From Agrocybe praecox (Eukaryota; Basidiomycota; Agaricomycetes; Agaricales; Agrocybaceae), in the NCBI GenBank assembly GCA_964017145.1, contig OZ024841.1:3658001-3722000 (forward strand): DNA of 64,000 nt, written 5' to 3'. This document shows positions 1-10,688 of the stretch, piece by piece. A program made the translations under genes and the position numbers. The stretch's first letter is position 1, and each line of letters starts with the position of its first letter. The notes under the pieces are model-generated. The model did not search any database. It was given only the letters and a program-made list of their open reading frames with translations, and was not told the DNA's origin.

Positions 1-450
1 TGCGTTTACGAGAGCTTTGAGAAAATGATGGGGTCCGAACGTTTGAAGGGGGATCGTCGATGAGGGGTACGGTGGGTGATAGTGATGGATTTGGAGACAA
101 ACTTTGAGACAACGATAGGGTCTGAACGCTTGGAGGAGAGTCGATGAGGGGCACGGTGGGTGGTAGTGATGAATTTGGAGACAACAATGGCGTCTGGCAG
201 TTTGGAGTGAGAGGCGCAATTGTAGGCGGTAGTGATAGGGATCGTTCACTTGAATTTGGAGCCGTGGGATCGTTGAGAGGCGCAACCGTGGGTGATAGTA
301 ATGGATTTCGAGACAGTAATGGGGTCTGGCCGTTTGAAGGGGTGAGAGGTGCAACCGTGGGCAGTGGCGATGGCGATCGTCCACTTAAATTTAAAGTCGT
401 GAGATTGCCATCGAGAGGCGCAATGGCGGGCAACGGTGATGGACTGCGAG
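1..450 (-). repeat. Degenerate tandem repeat encoding a Ser/Pro-rich tail
   Basis: Repeats of roughly 60-85 bases recur with drift. On the minus strand they encode variants of SPSLSPTVPLIDDPPS and PTIAPLTP, all in the frame of the gene that covers this stretch. The plus strand is also open here (144-716), but that frame is only the reflection of the repeat. Confidence 0.7.
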
Positions 451-2315
451 ACGTGGGCTGTTGGCGCGGAATGGAACTAGATTCTGGTGCCATGGAATGT
501 GGTGGAGAACGAGGTGATAGAGGAGGGCTCAAACAAACGGATGACGATCTGTTACGGAGAGTCGGACTCGGAGCTGACTGGGTTTGTTGCAACGAAGAGC
601 CATTATCCACGAGACCCTTGGTTTGGACAAATTTTGGAGAAGAAATGGACTTTGCAGAAATTGGAACCGGTTTAGAGGTGGCCGAGGATGGTGAGGGTGC
701 GACAGGATGCACCTGAGATGGAAGTGAAGCTGGCATAGGGGATCGGTGAGACGAGTTTACGGACACTGACTCGAATGAGTCAATGAAAACACCCTCGTCC
801 TCCGTCGTTTCCATCGTAACCATTGGGTCAAACCCATCCTCCCGCTTCAACGCACGAGATTTGCACTCTTCGGGGGCTGTTTGTACATTAAAGAGACCAT
901 ATTATATGATATATACAGCGAACTTACTATAACATAGTTGTAGGAATGATCCAAATGTCGGTATGATGTGTTTCTTGTATCTTGCACGCTCGCACTTGCC
1001 GAAATTCATCTTGATGTTGCCTAGTGTAGTGCCTGAATGAACACTTAAATTAAAAATACATTTAGAGCATGAATGAAGGGTAAATACGAGAGTTACGCAC
1101 CTGATAACATTTAGGCGTCCCTCGTGAGCGGGCTCAGGTCCTCCAGCTATAAGTGTTGCTTTCCAGCCAGTCGCCTCGCAGATCAAGTCGAGGATGGGTT
1201 TCACAAAACCAGCAAGTCCCTGTATACATCTTTAGAGGAGTAAAATCAGCGATAGCGTACTTCAGAGGTTACAAGCGACATACCGTTGACGGTCGGTGGG
1301 TTCTGTGGACGGCGGGTGTGTCGTATCATGTTCCCATTTCTTCGTTAATTCTTGATGATCTTCTTTGGCCTGAGCTTCCCAGTAGTCTTGCTCCTCCTTG
1401 CTGAGTTTTTCGAACATTTGACGTGCGATTTTATCTCGCAACGCAGCCAAATCTTGATGCCTAGTACCGGCCAATTTTGCGATACGTCTGGTTTCGGTAG
1501 TGATCACATCCGTCTGTGATTTGCGCCAAGTATTGGCAGCACTGCGTTGTCGGGGTTTTTTTATGCCAACGCCAGTGAGTTTGTGAATGAGAATTTGGTA
1601 GGGATTGAGGGAACCGGATTCTTTAGGGTCAAGATCGTGGTCTTTGGTGTACTGGTACGCTAGCCACCTCTTGATTTGCTGTTGATTTCCGATGAGCCCG
1701 CGAGATCAGTCACAGGTCACATATGTTACTCACAGCCTTGCGATAGATTATCAGCTTTCGTCTTTCCTCCAACACCTTCATTGCAGCGAGATATTCCTCT
1801 GCACCCAACGTATTCGGATCTGGGGCTTGGGGTTCAGGATCTGGCATACTCTCGTTGATGTTGGCTAGAAAATCCGCTGTCGGGTCTTGGTCATGCGGGA
1901 GATCCACTGGAAATCGCTTGAAGTAACGACGCTGGATACTAGCCAAAGCGTCGGCGGAGTATCCTTCTTTCACAGCGCGCGCATAGGCCGACTTTTCATT
2001 CAAGAGGAACTCTTTCCTCATACCCTTGAAAGATCCTGGATTCACCATCTTGTTCTTCACGACGTTTTGGATGCGATGGCTGGGGCAATACGATGGATGG
2101 ATGCAATGCAATGGTGCAAGGGAATAGACAAATTTCTCGACCACGAAAACATGTATGTCCGATCTATCCTCATATATATACCATCCTTTAACCCATGTTT
2201 CAGTAAACCGCGTATCAAGCCAGATATAGCGATCTACTATCGTTCGTACTTGTCCGCCAAAGGTTATGTAAAGCTCGACGGGGACCTCGACACACCATCG
2301 TTCGCACCTATTCAC
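1..2315 (-). CDS. Agaricomycete-specific protein of unknown function, 3' end beyond the window
   Basis: The reading frame can be followed through five exons: about 2315-1735, 1678-1284, 1229-1101, 1043-928 and 876-1. All introns have GT-AG ends and phases that join. The product contains blocks I recognise from a large lineage-specific family in mushroom genomes: RRYFKRFPVDLPHD, LICEATGWKATLIAGGPEP, SGTTLGNIKMNF and TPEECKSRALKREDGF. A helix around KLSKEEQDYWEAQAKEDH resembles HMG-box-like helices, but this is not diagnostic. After residue ~280 the protein becomes a Ser/Pro/Thr-rich repeat tail that stays open to the window edge. The true start is uncertain because the most upstream Met (2315) lies in unusual sequence; the Met near 2073 is the conserved-looking alternative. 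A paralogue with the same block order lies at 61882-64000. The function of the family is unknown to me. Confidence 0.75.
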
Positions 2316-2345
2316 CAGAGGTTATGTAAAGCTCGACGGGGATCT
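2238..2345. repeat. Imperfect direct duplication, period about 58 bases
   Basis: The string GGTTATGTAAAGCTCGACGG occurs twice, 58 bases apart, with similar flanking bases (TCGTTCG upstream of both). It lies in the presumed 5' region of the minus-strand gene and makes that gene's start harder to place. Confidence 0.75.
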
Positions 2346-2470
2346 TGCATGCGATGAGACTATACCAGAGTCGGAAAATCGTCTAGAAGATCTTTCTTAA
2401 CGGGTATGTAAACCTTGACTGTAAAAACAGATAAATACCTCGACCTACTCACAAATTTTCTTCAGCAAAA

Positions 2471-3948
2471 ATGTGCTTGTCTTTCCGCTATACCTCTCAA
2501 CACTCGCCCTTCAACCGTTCGGCTTCTGCCATCGCCCCCCCACCGGCTCTATCCTCGTCCCAAAATGGGGAGGTAGGCGATCTTCATCATACCCCCAACT
2601 TAACTCGCACCTCCACCTTGCCGTTACACACTGCAGTGGTAGAGGGTAGTGTCTTGCATGCGCCCACGCCGTTGACCCCCCTTCGTCTTCAACAATCTCC
2701 TTTCCTGTATGAGGCTGGGACACCTCCGAGGGCTGAAACGCTTCATACCCCCGAATCGCCGTTGCACGCTGCAGCGGGTGGGGGTCGAGTCTTCCATGCG
2801 CCCACGTTGTCTACCCCCCTTCGCCATCCAGAAACACTCTTCTCGTACGATGACACCAATGGATATCAAAACGTGGCACGGAACATCGCGTCTACCCCCC
2901 CACACCAACTAGGATCTTCTTTCTTACATGACAACTCGGCTAATCCTCACACCCCTGCCGCTACTCTACGATCACCTTTTTTGCACGGCCAGGATGATGG
3001 GCTTCGTACTCCAAGCCCATTCAATCTCTTTGGACCGTCTCCCACGCTCAACGAGCTCGATTGGGAAAATGAATCCCTTATCGGTCTGTTTTCTCTCTCC
3101 TTTATTTATTTTCTCAAGCTCACTCCAATTGTACGATATAATTTAGACCAGCTGGAAGACTCTGACGACGATTACCACGGGGACCCCCTCGACAACTCGC
3201 GTCATGTCAATACATCTTCAGTTACCCCCCTCCATCCCTCTACTTTGATAGAGCCAGGCTGCAAGTTCCGTGGGAAGTACTATTATGTTGTAACCAAAGG
3301 CTTGAGCGTTGGCATTCACAATGTTTGGTATGTTTTTAACATTGGTTAAATTTTGTATCCACTGAATTTAGAAATTGTAGGCGCAACACCCAGGCCATTG
3401 CTCACGTACGAGGATCTCGCTTTGCCCTCTTCTGTAGCTGGATCGCGGCTATAGAGTATTATGAAATGGCTTTCAACAGCAATTACGTCCAAATTCTTCC
3501 AGTACCCGATCCTAATGAGTTCATTCTCTTGCCCATGAAACAAATGCACAGAACGTGTAATGGCTCAGCATCTCATCCTTTCCCTATTTCGTCTAAGGCG
3601 CGGCAACCGTTACTCTCTTTTGCCGACGCTAAGAAATCCTATATCGACCTCACAGCTGGCTCTCGCGTAACGGCTTCAAAGACCCTAAAGAAGGCTCCTC
3701 GTCGGCTGTTTCTCCTTCCCAAAGCAACCGACGATGATTCCGATGATTTCGCTCCGCGTCTTCCCCCCCATGCCAAACCCTTACTCATTGCTCGTGCGAA
3801 ATTTTCTCGTCGCCAGCAAACCTCTTCTCAGTTAGGCAAACACCTCATTCCTATCGAGGACCCTGGGGCAGAAACTGATGATGAAGCTACGTCTTGCCAG
3901 CAGTTCTTTCTTCGTAGACTCAACAAGAAGAAGAAGATGTCAGACTAA
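2471..3948 (+). CDS. Protein with an RNase H1 N-terminal / viroplasmin-like domain
   Basis: Exons 2471-3083, 3147-3327 and 3381-3948 give about 453 residues. The N-terminal ~200 residues are Pro/Ser/Thr-rich and contain repeated LHAPT-TPLR-like segments. The middle carries KFRGKYYYVVTKGLSVGIHN followed, across intron 2, by a Trp and then RFALFCSWIAAIEYYEMAF. This is the pattern of the small RNase H1 N-terminal (Cauli_VI, viroplasmin-like) fold: a YYVV-KG-GI strand pair, a Trp, then an A-Y helix. That fold binds RNA:DNA hybrids or duplex RNA in known proteins. The C-terminal third is basic and probably disordered. No RNase H catalytic domain is present. Intron 1 (63 bases) is in frame and could be retained. 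Nucleic-acid binding is inferred from the fold only. Confidence 0.7.
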
Positions 3949-4339
3949 TTTTTTCCATAATATACCCCTTCTCATTTCCAAAGTTGAACATGCCTTTATT
4001 TATAAAACTTTCCTTCCTCGTAGTTCATTATAATGCAAGTGCACTTTATGTTTACATAGACCCTGAATAGAATAATGCCGTATGCCGTTGATCTCATTGT
4101 TGCTATCTTTGAGTTGGTTTGACAGCTCCTGTCAGTGACCTAGCTGATCATAGATCTAGATCTTAATTAGATGATCCTCATACCTCAGTACAGAGTCCAT
4201 ACACCAGAGTACCAGGATACAACATTTAATTCATTGGGAACTCAGAAAATCCTAGTAAAATAAACATGATTTCATGTTGAGCCGAAGAGAGTACATATGA
4301 ATATGGACATCGAAAGAGAGTACAAAAATCAATGCGGAA
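3949..4339. other. Intergenic, AT-rich
   Basis: This is the 3' flank shared by two genes that converge here. I see no gene, repeat or clear regulatory structure. Confidence 0.6.
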
Positions 4340-5219
4340 TCATTTTGTACCTGTACGCGGAGTAATATCTGTTATGCGAGTAAGAAGGGATAACCCAAAA
4401 CCATATCTATTACTATGCTGCTGCATGGCAAGTTTGTATTCCTGGGTGGAAAGGGACGCGTGAAAGTTCTCAGCAGTCATAAAACTATTATTCACCCATC
4501 GAAACAAAGCTCCAGCCGTATATTGAGTAAAATAATACCTCGACTCATTATCAGAGACGCAGACGTTTGAGTGCGCTACGATCACTGATGGTATGAGGAT
4601 AGTAGGTCCAGGTGGAAATTCTATAACCAAATGATACTCCCAAAGGATGAGGTGACCCCCTTTCGAGGGGTTGAAGGATCCCAAGGCTGTGATCGCACAC
4701 ATTCCGACTACGGTAAATTTGCGAAATCTTGATGCTTGTAGCAGACCGTTCGAGGTCCGAGATTATAGGCTGCTGCAGTGAATACGCTGGAAGTGAATAT
4801 TTTCTTCCAAATAGGGTCTTTCGCAAAGAGGGCGCCTAAATTTTCGACGTAGTTATCATACAACTTAGGGTGCCAACTTGCTAAAACCGCTGAAATAAGA
4901 ACGCAATAAATTATCAAATTGTGAAGGAATACTATTGAAGAATCGAGACTTACCAGACGCAAAGCCGGCGATTCGCTTGAAAGCAGAGCTGCCGTTCAGT
5001 CCTTCAATGATAGCTGAGTTGGTTTTGTTGTTGTTCAAATTCCTCGGGTGTTTCTGCCCACCACCGTGTGATACCCCGCAACGCAAGGTTGTAAACGCCC
5101 CTCTTCAATGCTCCTTTTCACTTTGTGGTACTTTGCACCGCTGTCTCATCTTTTCAAGCAACTCTGCTGCCTCTTGATGTAACTCTGGCCACGTATCGTC
5201 GTCTGGATGACCTGCTAGG
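4340..5219 (-). pseudogene. TET/JBP-like 2-oxoglutarate/Fe(II) dioxygenase, decayed
   Basis: The minus strand encodes the C-terminal catalytic half of the TET/JBP-like family that is expanded in basidiomycetes. The upstream block GVSHGGGQKHPRNL is joined by a usable GT-AG intron (about 4883-4951) to YNLGPRTVCYKHQDFANLP, which holds the Fe-binding H-x-D (HQD). Next come CAITALGSFNPSKGGHLILW, LVIEFPPGPTILIPS, the second metal His in VAHSN, and the Arg region ESRYYFTQYTAGALFRW that should contact 2-oxoglutarate. Known members oxidise 5-methylcytosine. This copy is broken: a TGA lies just before the GGAF-like start of the block (near 5093), and a TAG plus frameshift separates the HQD exon from the CAITALG segment (near 4705). 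The N-terminus is missing. It is divergent to the truncated gene that begins at 5220. Confidence 0.8.
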
Positions 5220-6187
5220 ATGCCAACAACGCGCGATTCAACACGCGATTTACCTCCTCCAACCTCTATCGTATGTCGATTTATTATCCCGGTAACCTAT
5301 ACCAATACTAACACTACTTTTATTTGCAATCCAGAAAGAATTTGTTTTCCAAAACCTCGAACACCTCCCTCCAATCATCTACACCCTTCTCTCCTGCTGG
5401 ACGCGCTTCCACAAAATCGGCGCATCGAATCTTGTCGTATGGGATGAGGCCCACTTTGGCAAGTTTGGCTCGCACTACCTAAAACGCGAGTTCTACTTTG
5501 ACGTGCATCTGCCTTTGGGTAAGATGCTCGTTGGGCTTGCGGACCTGCTGGCAGGCTATGACGGGTCGTTCGAGTTCAAGAGCGGGGAGGCGTACCCGGA
5601 GACGGTGCCGTACGTTGCTATGCGTGTCATGTTGAGGATGTTTGGTGTGGGTATGGTTCCTCTGGCTTGGTATACCGCTGTTGAGCTTGGAACGAGCCGG
5701 TGGGCGCATCATCTTACTGCTATGATGGTTCTTCTCGGTATGGGTCTCTTAAACCCTTCCTTTCAGTTTGATATAATTTCTTGCTAGATGTGGGCTGGTT
5801 ATGTATATCTCGCTTTATCCTCCTGGATTCTATGCTCCTATTTTTTACGTTCCTTACTGTTTTCTGTTTGACGAAATTCCACAACCAACAATACCAGTAA
5901 GCTTTCATGTTATTCTCCGCATACTACTTGACTGACGGATTCTCTGCGTAGGTCCTTCTCTCCTGATTGGTGGCTATTCCTAACGGGGGTTTCAATTGGT
6001 TCTGTAACAAGGTATTTCCACTTTCTTGATTATTCTCTGCGGCGTTTAAGCATCTAATGCTGTGGTTTCTTTCAGCGTGAAGATCATCGGTCTTTTCGTC
6101 ACTGCACTGGTCGGAGTCTACACCGTCGAAGATCTTTGGGAGAAATTTGGGGACACCAGGATGTCTTGGGTACATTTATATTTATAA
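5220..6187 (+). pseudogene. Protein O-mannosyltransferase, 3'-truncated
   Basis: Exons 5220-5270, 5335-5737, 5788-5896, 5952-6011 and 6076-6187 splice cleanly into 244 residues. These match the N-terminal part of a fungal PMT-family protein O-mannosyltransferase, which normally has 700-900 residues. PMTs are ER membrane enzymes that transfer mannose from dolichol-phosphate-mannose to Ser/Thr. The first luminal loop is clear: VVWDEAHFGKFGSHYLKREF, with the catalytic Asp-Glu pair, then FDVHLPLGKML. Most family members have FDVHPPLGKM, so a Pro-to-Leu change is present. Hydrophobic membrane segments follow. After the sequence LWEKFGDTRMSW the homology stops at a 42-base tandem repeat and the frame ends five codons later. 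MIR domains and the rest of the catalytic part are absent, so enzyme activity is not expected. Confidence 0.85.
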
Positions 6188-6250
6188 CGGATCGTCGTTC
6201 GCGAAACTTGGGTACATTTATATTTATAATGGGTCGTCGTTCACGAAATC
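6166..6250. repeat. Two tandem copies of a 42-base unit at the truncation point of the mannosyltransferase
   Basis: The unit begins TTGGGTACATTTATATTTAT and repeats at 6166 and 6208 with four or five differences. It lies exactly where PMT homology is lost and about 225 bases before the KDZ transposase start. It may be part of that element's 5' end. I did not find a convincing inverted copy on the other side of the transposase gene. Confidence 0.8.
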
Positions 6251-6475
6251 TCATTTGGCAATTGTACAGCTTACAGTATGATCAAGCTAAACATACCTAT
6301 TTTGTTAAGGGAATGTCATATAAAGGCGCAAATGGGAGTGTACTATATTTAAGTGTGTCGAATTACTTCAAGTTCTGTTGAACAAAAATTGTGAACATGT
6401 GACTTGATAAAATATCAATACTGGGAACTTACCCATTGCATCATCCCTCGTCATCATCACTCTATTTGCGTTACC

Positions 6476-9400
6476 ATGTCCCAAAATCGTCAGAAACGTC
6501 GTCGAGTCGATGAAATCATGCACGCCTACCACGATTCCATTCCACTCAACAAAGACTATGGGCTCGTTCACGCAAGCGAAGCCACTACAACCAGTGCAGG
6601 GCATATCCATAGGACCGAACGATCGCCGCAGCGTACCGCAACAGATGGATGGACTACTACGACATGGGTTACTCCTGACGACCCAGAGTATGCGCTGGAC
6701 CCAGATGGAGGATGGTACGATGAAGCTGTTGCATCAAATATAGGAGAGGAAACAATCATACCCTCAATGGTTCCCAAAAAAAGAAAGAAAAAGAAACCTA
6801 ACAGCCTCTTATCGGTAAGCATTATTTGAAGGTTGTCGAGCAGGAACCTTACGATTTCACAGCGTCGCCCTCACGTCATCTGGAAGAAACTCCATCGGCA
6901 GTCGTATCTCGAGGAAATGGCGCGTATGGACGGACAAGGGGATTTCCTCTGTGCAAATCAGTGTACTGATTGCACTTCTCGGAAGGTCGACACACCTGGC
7001 GTTCCTCGCTATAGGTGTTTGGAATGTTTCTTACCGGATCTTCTTTGTGATGTATGCTGTGTTAAACGACATAGGCTCCAGCCGCTGCATTGGATTCAGG
7101 TATGTCGCCATAGTTTTTTTCTTCGATAGAAATTTGCGTGTGTACTTACTACCCTCTCGGAAGCACTGGGACGGACAGGCCTTCAAACGGACATCACTCA
7201 AAGAAATCGGCCTCAAAATTCAGCTCAACCACGGCGGTATGCACTGCGAAAACCCCATCGACTGTCATTCACAACTGGTGGTATTACATACGAATGGCCT
7301 ACACAACGTTGCTATCCAGTACTGCGGCTGCAGTCGTGCTGTACCCCAACATCTCCAACTTCTTCGACGCGGACTATATCCGGCTTCCCAAGTGACAGTC
7401 AGGACCTGTGCTTCCTTTCCCCTATTACGACTCCTGCACGCATTTGCACTTACCACCAAAGCATCAACATACGACTTCTATCGCGCCTTGGAGAAATCGA
7501 CCGACAATACTGGATTATCCAAGCCGAGGTACCGATATCGAGCTCTCTTCAGGATGTGCCTTCAATGGCGGCATCTAAAGATGTTGAAGTGGGGAGGAAG
7601 GGCGAACGACGAGACGGGCGCGAATGGTACACAAAACGGTGAACTTGCCGTTCGCTGTCCATCTTGCCCTTATCCGCAGATCAATCTGCCTGTCGGATGG
7701 GAGTCTGTCAATCCACAGTTAAGGTATTTCGCTTTTTATCTTTATTACCCATATGAACAGTGCTCATTCAATGCATTAGCTTTCTTTATGCAGCTATCAT
7801 ATGCATGGACGCAAACTTTCGTCTGAAGAATCAGTTGATATCCAACTACTCTCAAGATCCTGGGCTGGGCATTGGGTGGGCATTCATGATAGAACGAGAC
7901 CCTTACGAGCGCTATGTTCTAAGTAGGGCGAACGACGAGGATGTACGTATTATCATATTCTTGTTATTTCTTGTTAAAATCTTAATGTCGAAACCTAGAT
8001 TAGTACCTGTGTGGGACTACAAGCCCTTGCAAAAGCGAACACAAAATTCTCGCATGGATTACGATACACTGGCGTGGGCGCTGCGGTGTGCGGAAGATCG
8101 GAGATGCTGCTTCCTCAAGGCGTTGGAAATTTGCACAAGGGTGAGAGGTACGTACATTATCTTTTTGTGTCTTGTACTCGATGCTGAGTCATTTTCTAGA
8201 TATGCCAATATGGACTACGTATTCGGGTCCGCCATGCGCTTCGTGTTCGCGACCATCGTTGTGATAAGCTATGACATTGCTTGTCAATGGTTCGTAAACC
8301 TTCACAAGCGAATGTCCGAGCACTGGCCTGAAGAAATCAGCATCCCTGATTCTACGAAACTTATCCCAGCGATCCCAAAACTCCACGAGCCGATGCATGG
8401 AACCGCTAACCATCAAGTCTACTCTCTCAACTTCATTCCTGGCGTTGGCGCGTCCGATTGCGAGTGTCCGGAACGCGTATGGGCACCTCATAATCCTCTT
8501 GGGAATTGTATGAAAACTCAAGCTCCAGGATCCAGGCACGATGTTCTAGACGATCATTTTAACTTTTGGAATTGGGAAAAGTACACGAGAATGGGAATCA
8601 CTCTTGCACGGAAGTATAGGGCTGCAGTTGCAGAGAGAAACATTCAGGTTGAAGCACATCGAGGGCTTTCCGAGTCCATTCGCGGACAAACGATCAACGG
8701 TGTCGTCGATTCGAAGAAGAATGAAGCATTGCTTTCAAAATGGGAAGCTATATGCGCTAAATGGGAATCTGAAGACTTTCCAAAACGCTCGAAAAACCCA
8801 TACCAGACTGATGATATTGGTACGTATTTTTAATAGGTTATATTTTACCTATTACCAGCTAACTATACGATTGCAGTTATCACTGAGAAGCAAGTCCGAA
8901 AAGAACTTGGAGACGAAGAAGAGAAACGTGTTCGTGATGGTGGCATTTCTTGGCACACCACAAGCGCTGCTGGGTTTATTTCTTTGGGCTTGGACTTAGA
9001 AGATTCTCAGTACGTTTTTTGTTGTCATCATTTGGTAACATCGTTAATTTTTCTATTAAGACGTAGGATAAAGAGGCTTAGTAAATCTTCGACACCAACG
9101 AGCACGTTTCATTCCGAAGGAACTCTCGTTGATCAACGCAACAACCTTCGTGCTCGCATCCGCGCCTGGCAGCAGTTGCACCCCATATATATGCCCGGTC
9201 TTATGCTTTATCAGTCTCGAATGCATAGTTCCTCGGCAAACAGTGCTTCAGATATGCCCGAGGACATCAAGCTTTGGCTTCCTTCTGACTTTCCAACACG
9301 CGAACGAAATCATGTCTGTATTGAAGGTCTGGCAAGCATCGAAAGTCGCCTTCGTGTTGCCCAATGCAACGATGCATTGGATAGTGTACGCCATATTCTC

Positions 9401-10291
9401 AAGATCAAGAGTCGCATGGTTGCATTCAAGAACAAAAATATTCGTGGTCAGAAAGATGGAACACGTTCACGGGCAATCATCGATCGTGTTCATGAACGGG
9501 CAAGGGCAGCCGCTGAGAAGTACCGAACAGCTAGGAAGGCTCGATTGTCGCTGGATGGTCCTGGGGATTGGGAATTAGAGTTTCGAGCATTGGAAGATGG
9601 GGACATTCGATCTTATCAGGATCCAAACCGTCTACGTCCACGACAAGGTCGAAAGGGCACCTTTGAGGATACTATTCCTCATCTAACATCCCCAGCAACA
9701 CAAGCGGACGAGGACACGGAGATGGAAGGTGGTGGAACCTTCTCACTCTTCAATGATACGCGCGGACGGCGAGATGGAACTGGCGAAACACGAAGAACGA
9801 TATCATGGATATGGCTGGCCAATAACGTGGATCATTCAGATGGATCCGATGATATTTTACGAACAGAATGGGCAAAAAGTCGTGCACGGGCTGCAAGGAG
9901 CCGTGAAGAGGTTTCGCTTCTCAAAGAAGAGATGCGTCGTGTCCTAGCGTTTCTCGAATGGAAAGAAAATCAATGGAGATGTGTAGCTAAGCGAGATATT
10001 GGAGGTTCTCCTGAACTCGAGGAAGGACGACGGGCTTTTGCATTCAAACAGGCGCAGATACAGCTGTCACTATCCCAACATTTCCGGCGGCTTTGGAGTA
10101 AACCCATACATGAAATGGCACAAAATTTCGATGATGAAGAGGCAGAGAGTGGAACGACAAGTGCCCCAACAGAAGGCGAGGCTGAGGACGATGAAGGGGA
10201 CGAGGATGCAGACGAGGATGATGATCTCGAAGAGAACGAGCACGAGCACGAGCACCTTACTCACGAGCTTTCGGACCTTGATGAGATATAA
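6476..10291 (+). CDS. KDZ-superfamily transposase (CxC2-like cysteine cluster)
   Basis: Eight exons (6476-6814, 6863-7099, 7164-7723, 7780-7942, 7999-8147, 8200-8819, 8877-9009, 9067-10291) give 1141 residues with no internal stop. The N-terminal region is basic (PKKRKKKK). A Cys/His cluster follows at about residues 145-195: CTDC, RYRCLEC, CDVCCVKRH. The transposase core has the expected acidic residues in ICMDANF, SYDIACQW and ECPERVWA. A long helical C-terminal part ends in an acidic Asp/Glu-rich tail. KDZ enzymes are DNA transposases with an RNase H-like fold known from fungi and other eukaryotes. The start at 6476 is preferred over an in-frame Met 72 bases upstream because MSQNRQKRRR resembles other family starts. 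Element ends could not be fixed. Confidence 0.9.
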
Positions 10292-10688
10292 GACTGTTCT
10301 TTATCAATTCTCCCTTTCTTGTTTCCTTGTTTTTTTTGTCTCTTTTTGCATCTTTTATCTGCTTTTTTTTCGAATATGAATAATATATTGTGCGTTATTT
10401 ATAAATAGATTAACCTTCGGACCGAATGCGAGCTATGAATAGCTGTGGTTCGGTTTATTTTGGAACGTCATCCAAAAGTCATGTTGTCAATCCATCCTTT
10501 ATGGACGATTTTTGGGAGAGGAAACATATGGAACAAGTAGTAAAATATATAGAGATTATATATATGCATTTGCTTCATGGAAAACATACATGTTTTCACC
10601 GTAAACGCAAAAAACATAGAAAATGTATGTGCCGCACCGAAAATAATGGGTTTTTTGTTTGTACATGTATATATAGCCTAGATGGGCT
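10292..10688. other. Intergenic, AT-rich
   Basis: Nothing coding is visible. The first GTGCCGCAC motif of the following GCGCCGC-rich block appears near 10630, so the boundary between the first KDZ element and the next block probably lies here. Confidence 0.5.

Noticed and set aside
144..716. Long open frame on the plus strand
   Set aside because: It is the complement of a Ser/Pro repeat encoded in frame on the minus strand by a spliced gene with recognisable family blocks.
1262..1507. HMG-box DNA-binding domain
   Set aside because: A helix of similar composition is present, but the full three-helix pattern with its aromatic residues is not visible.
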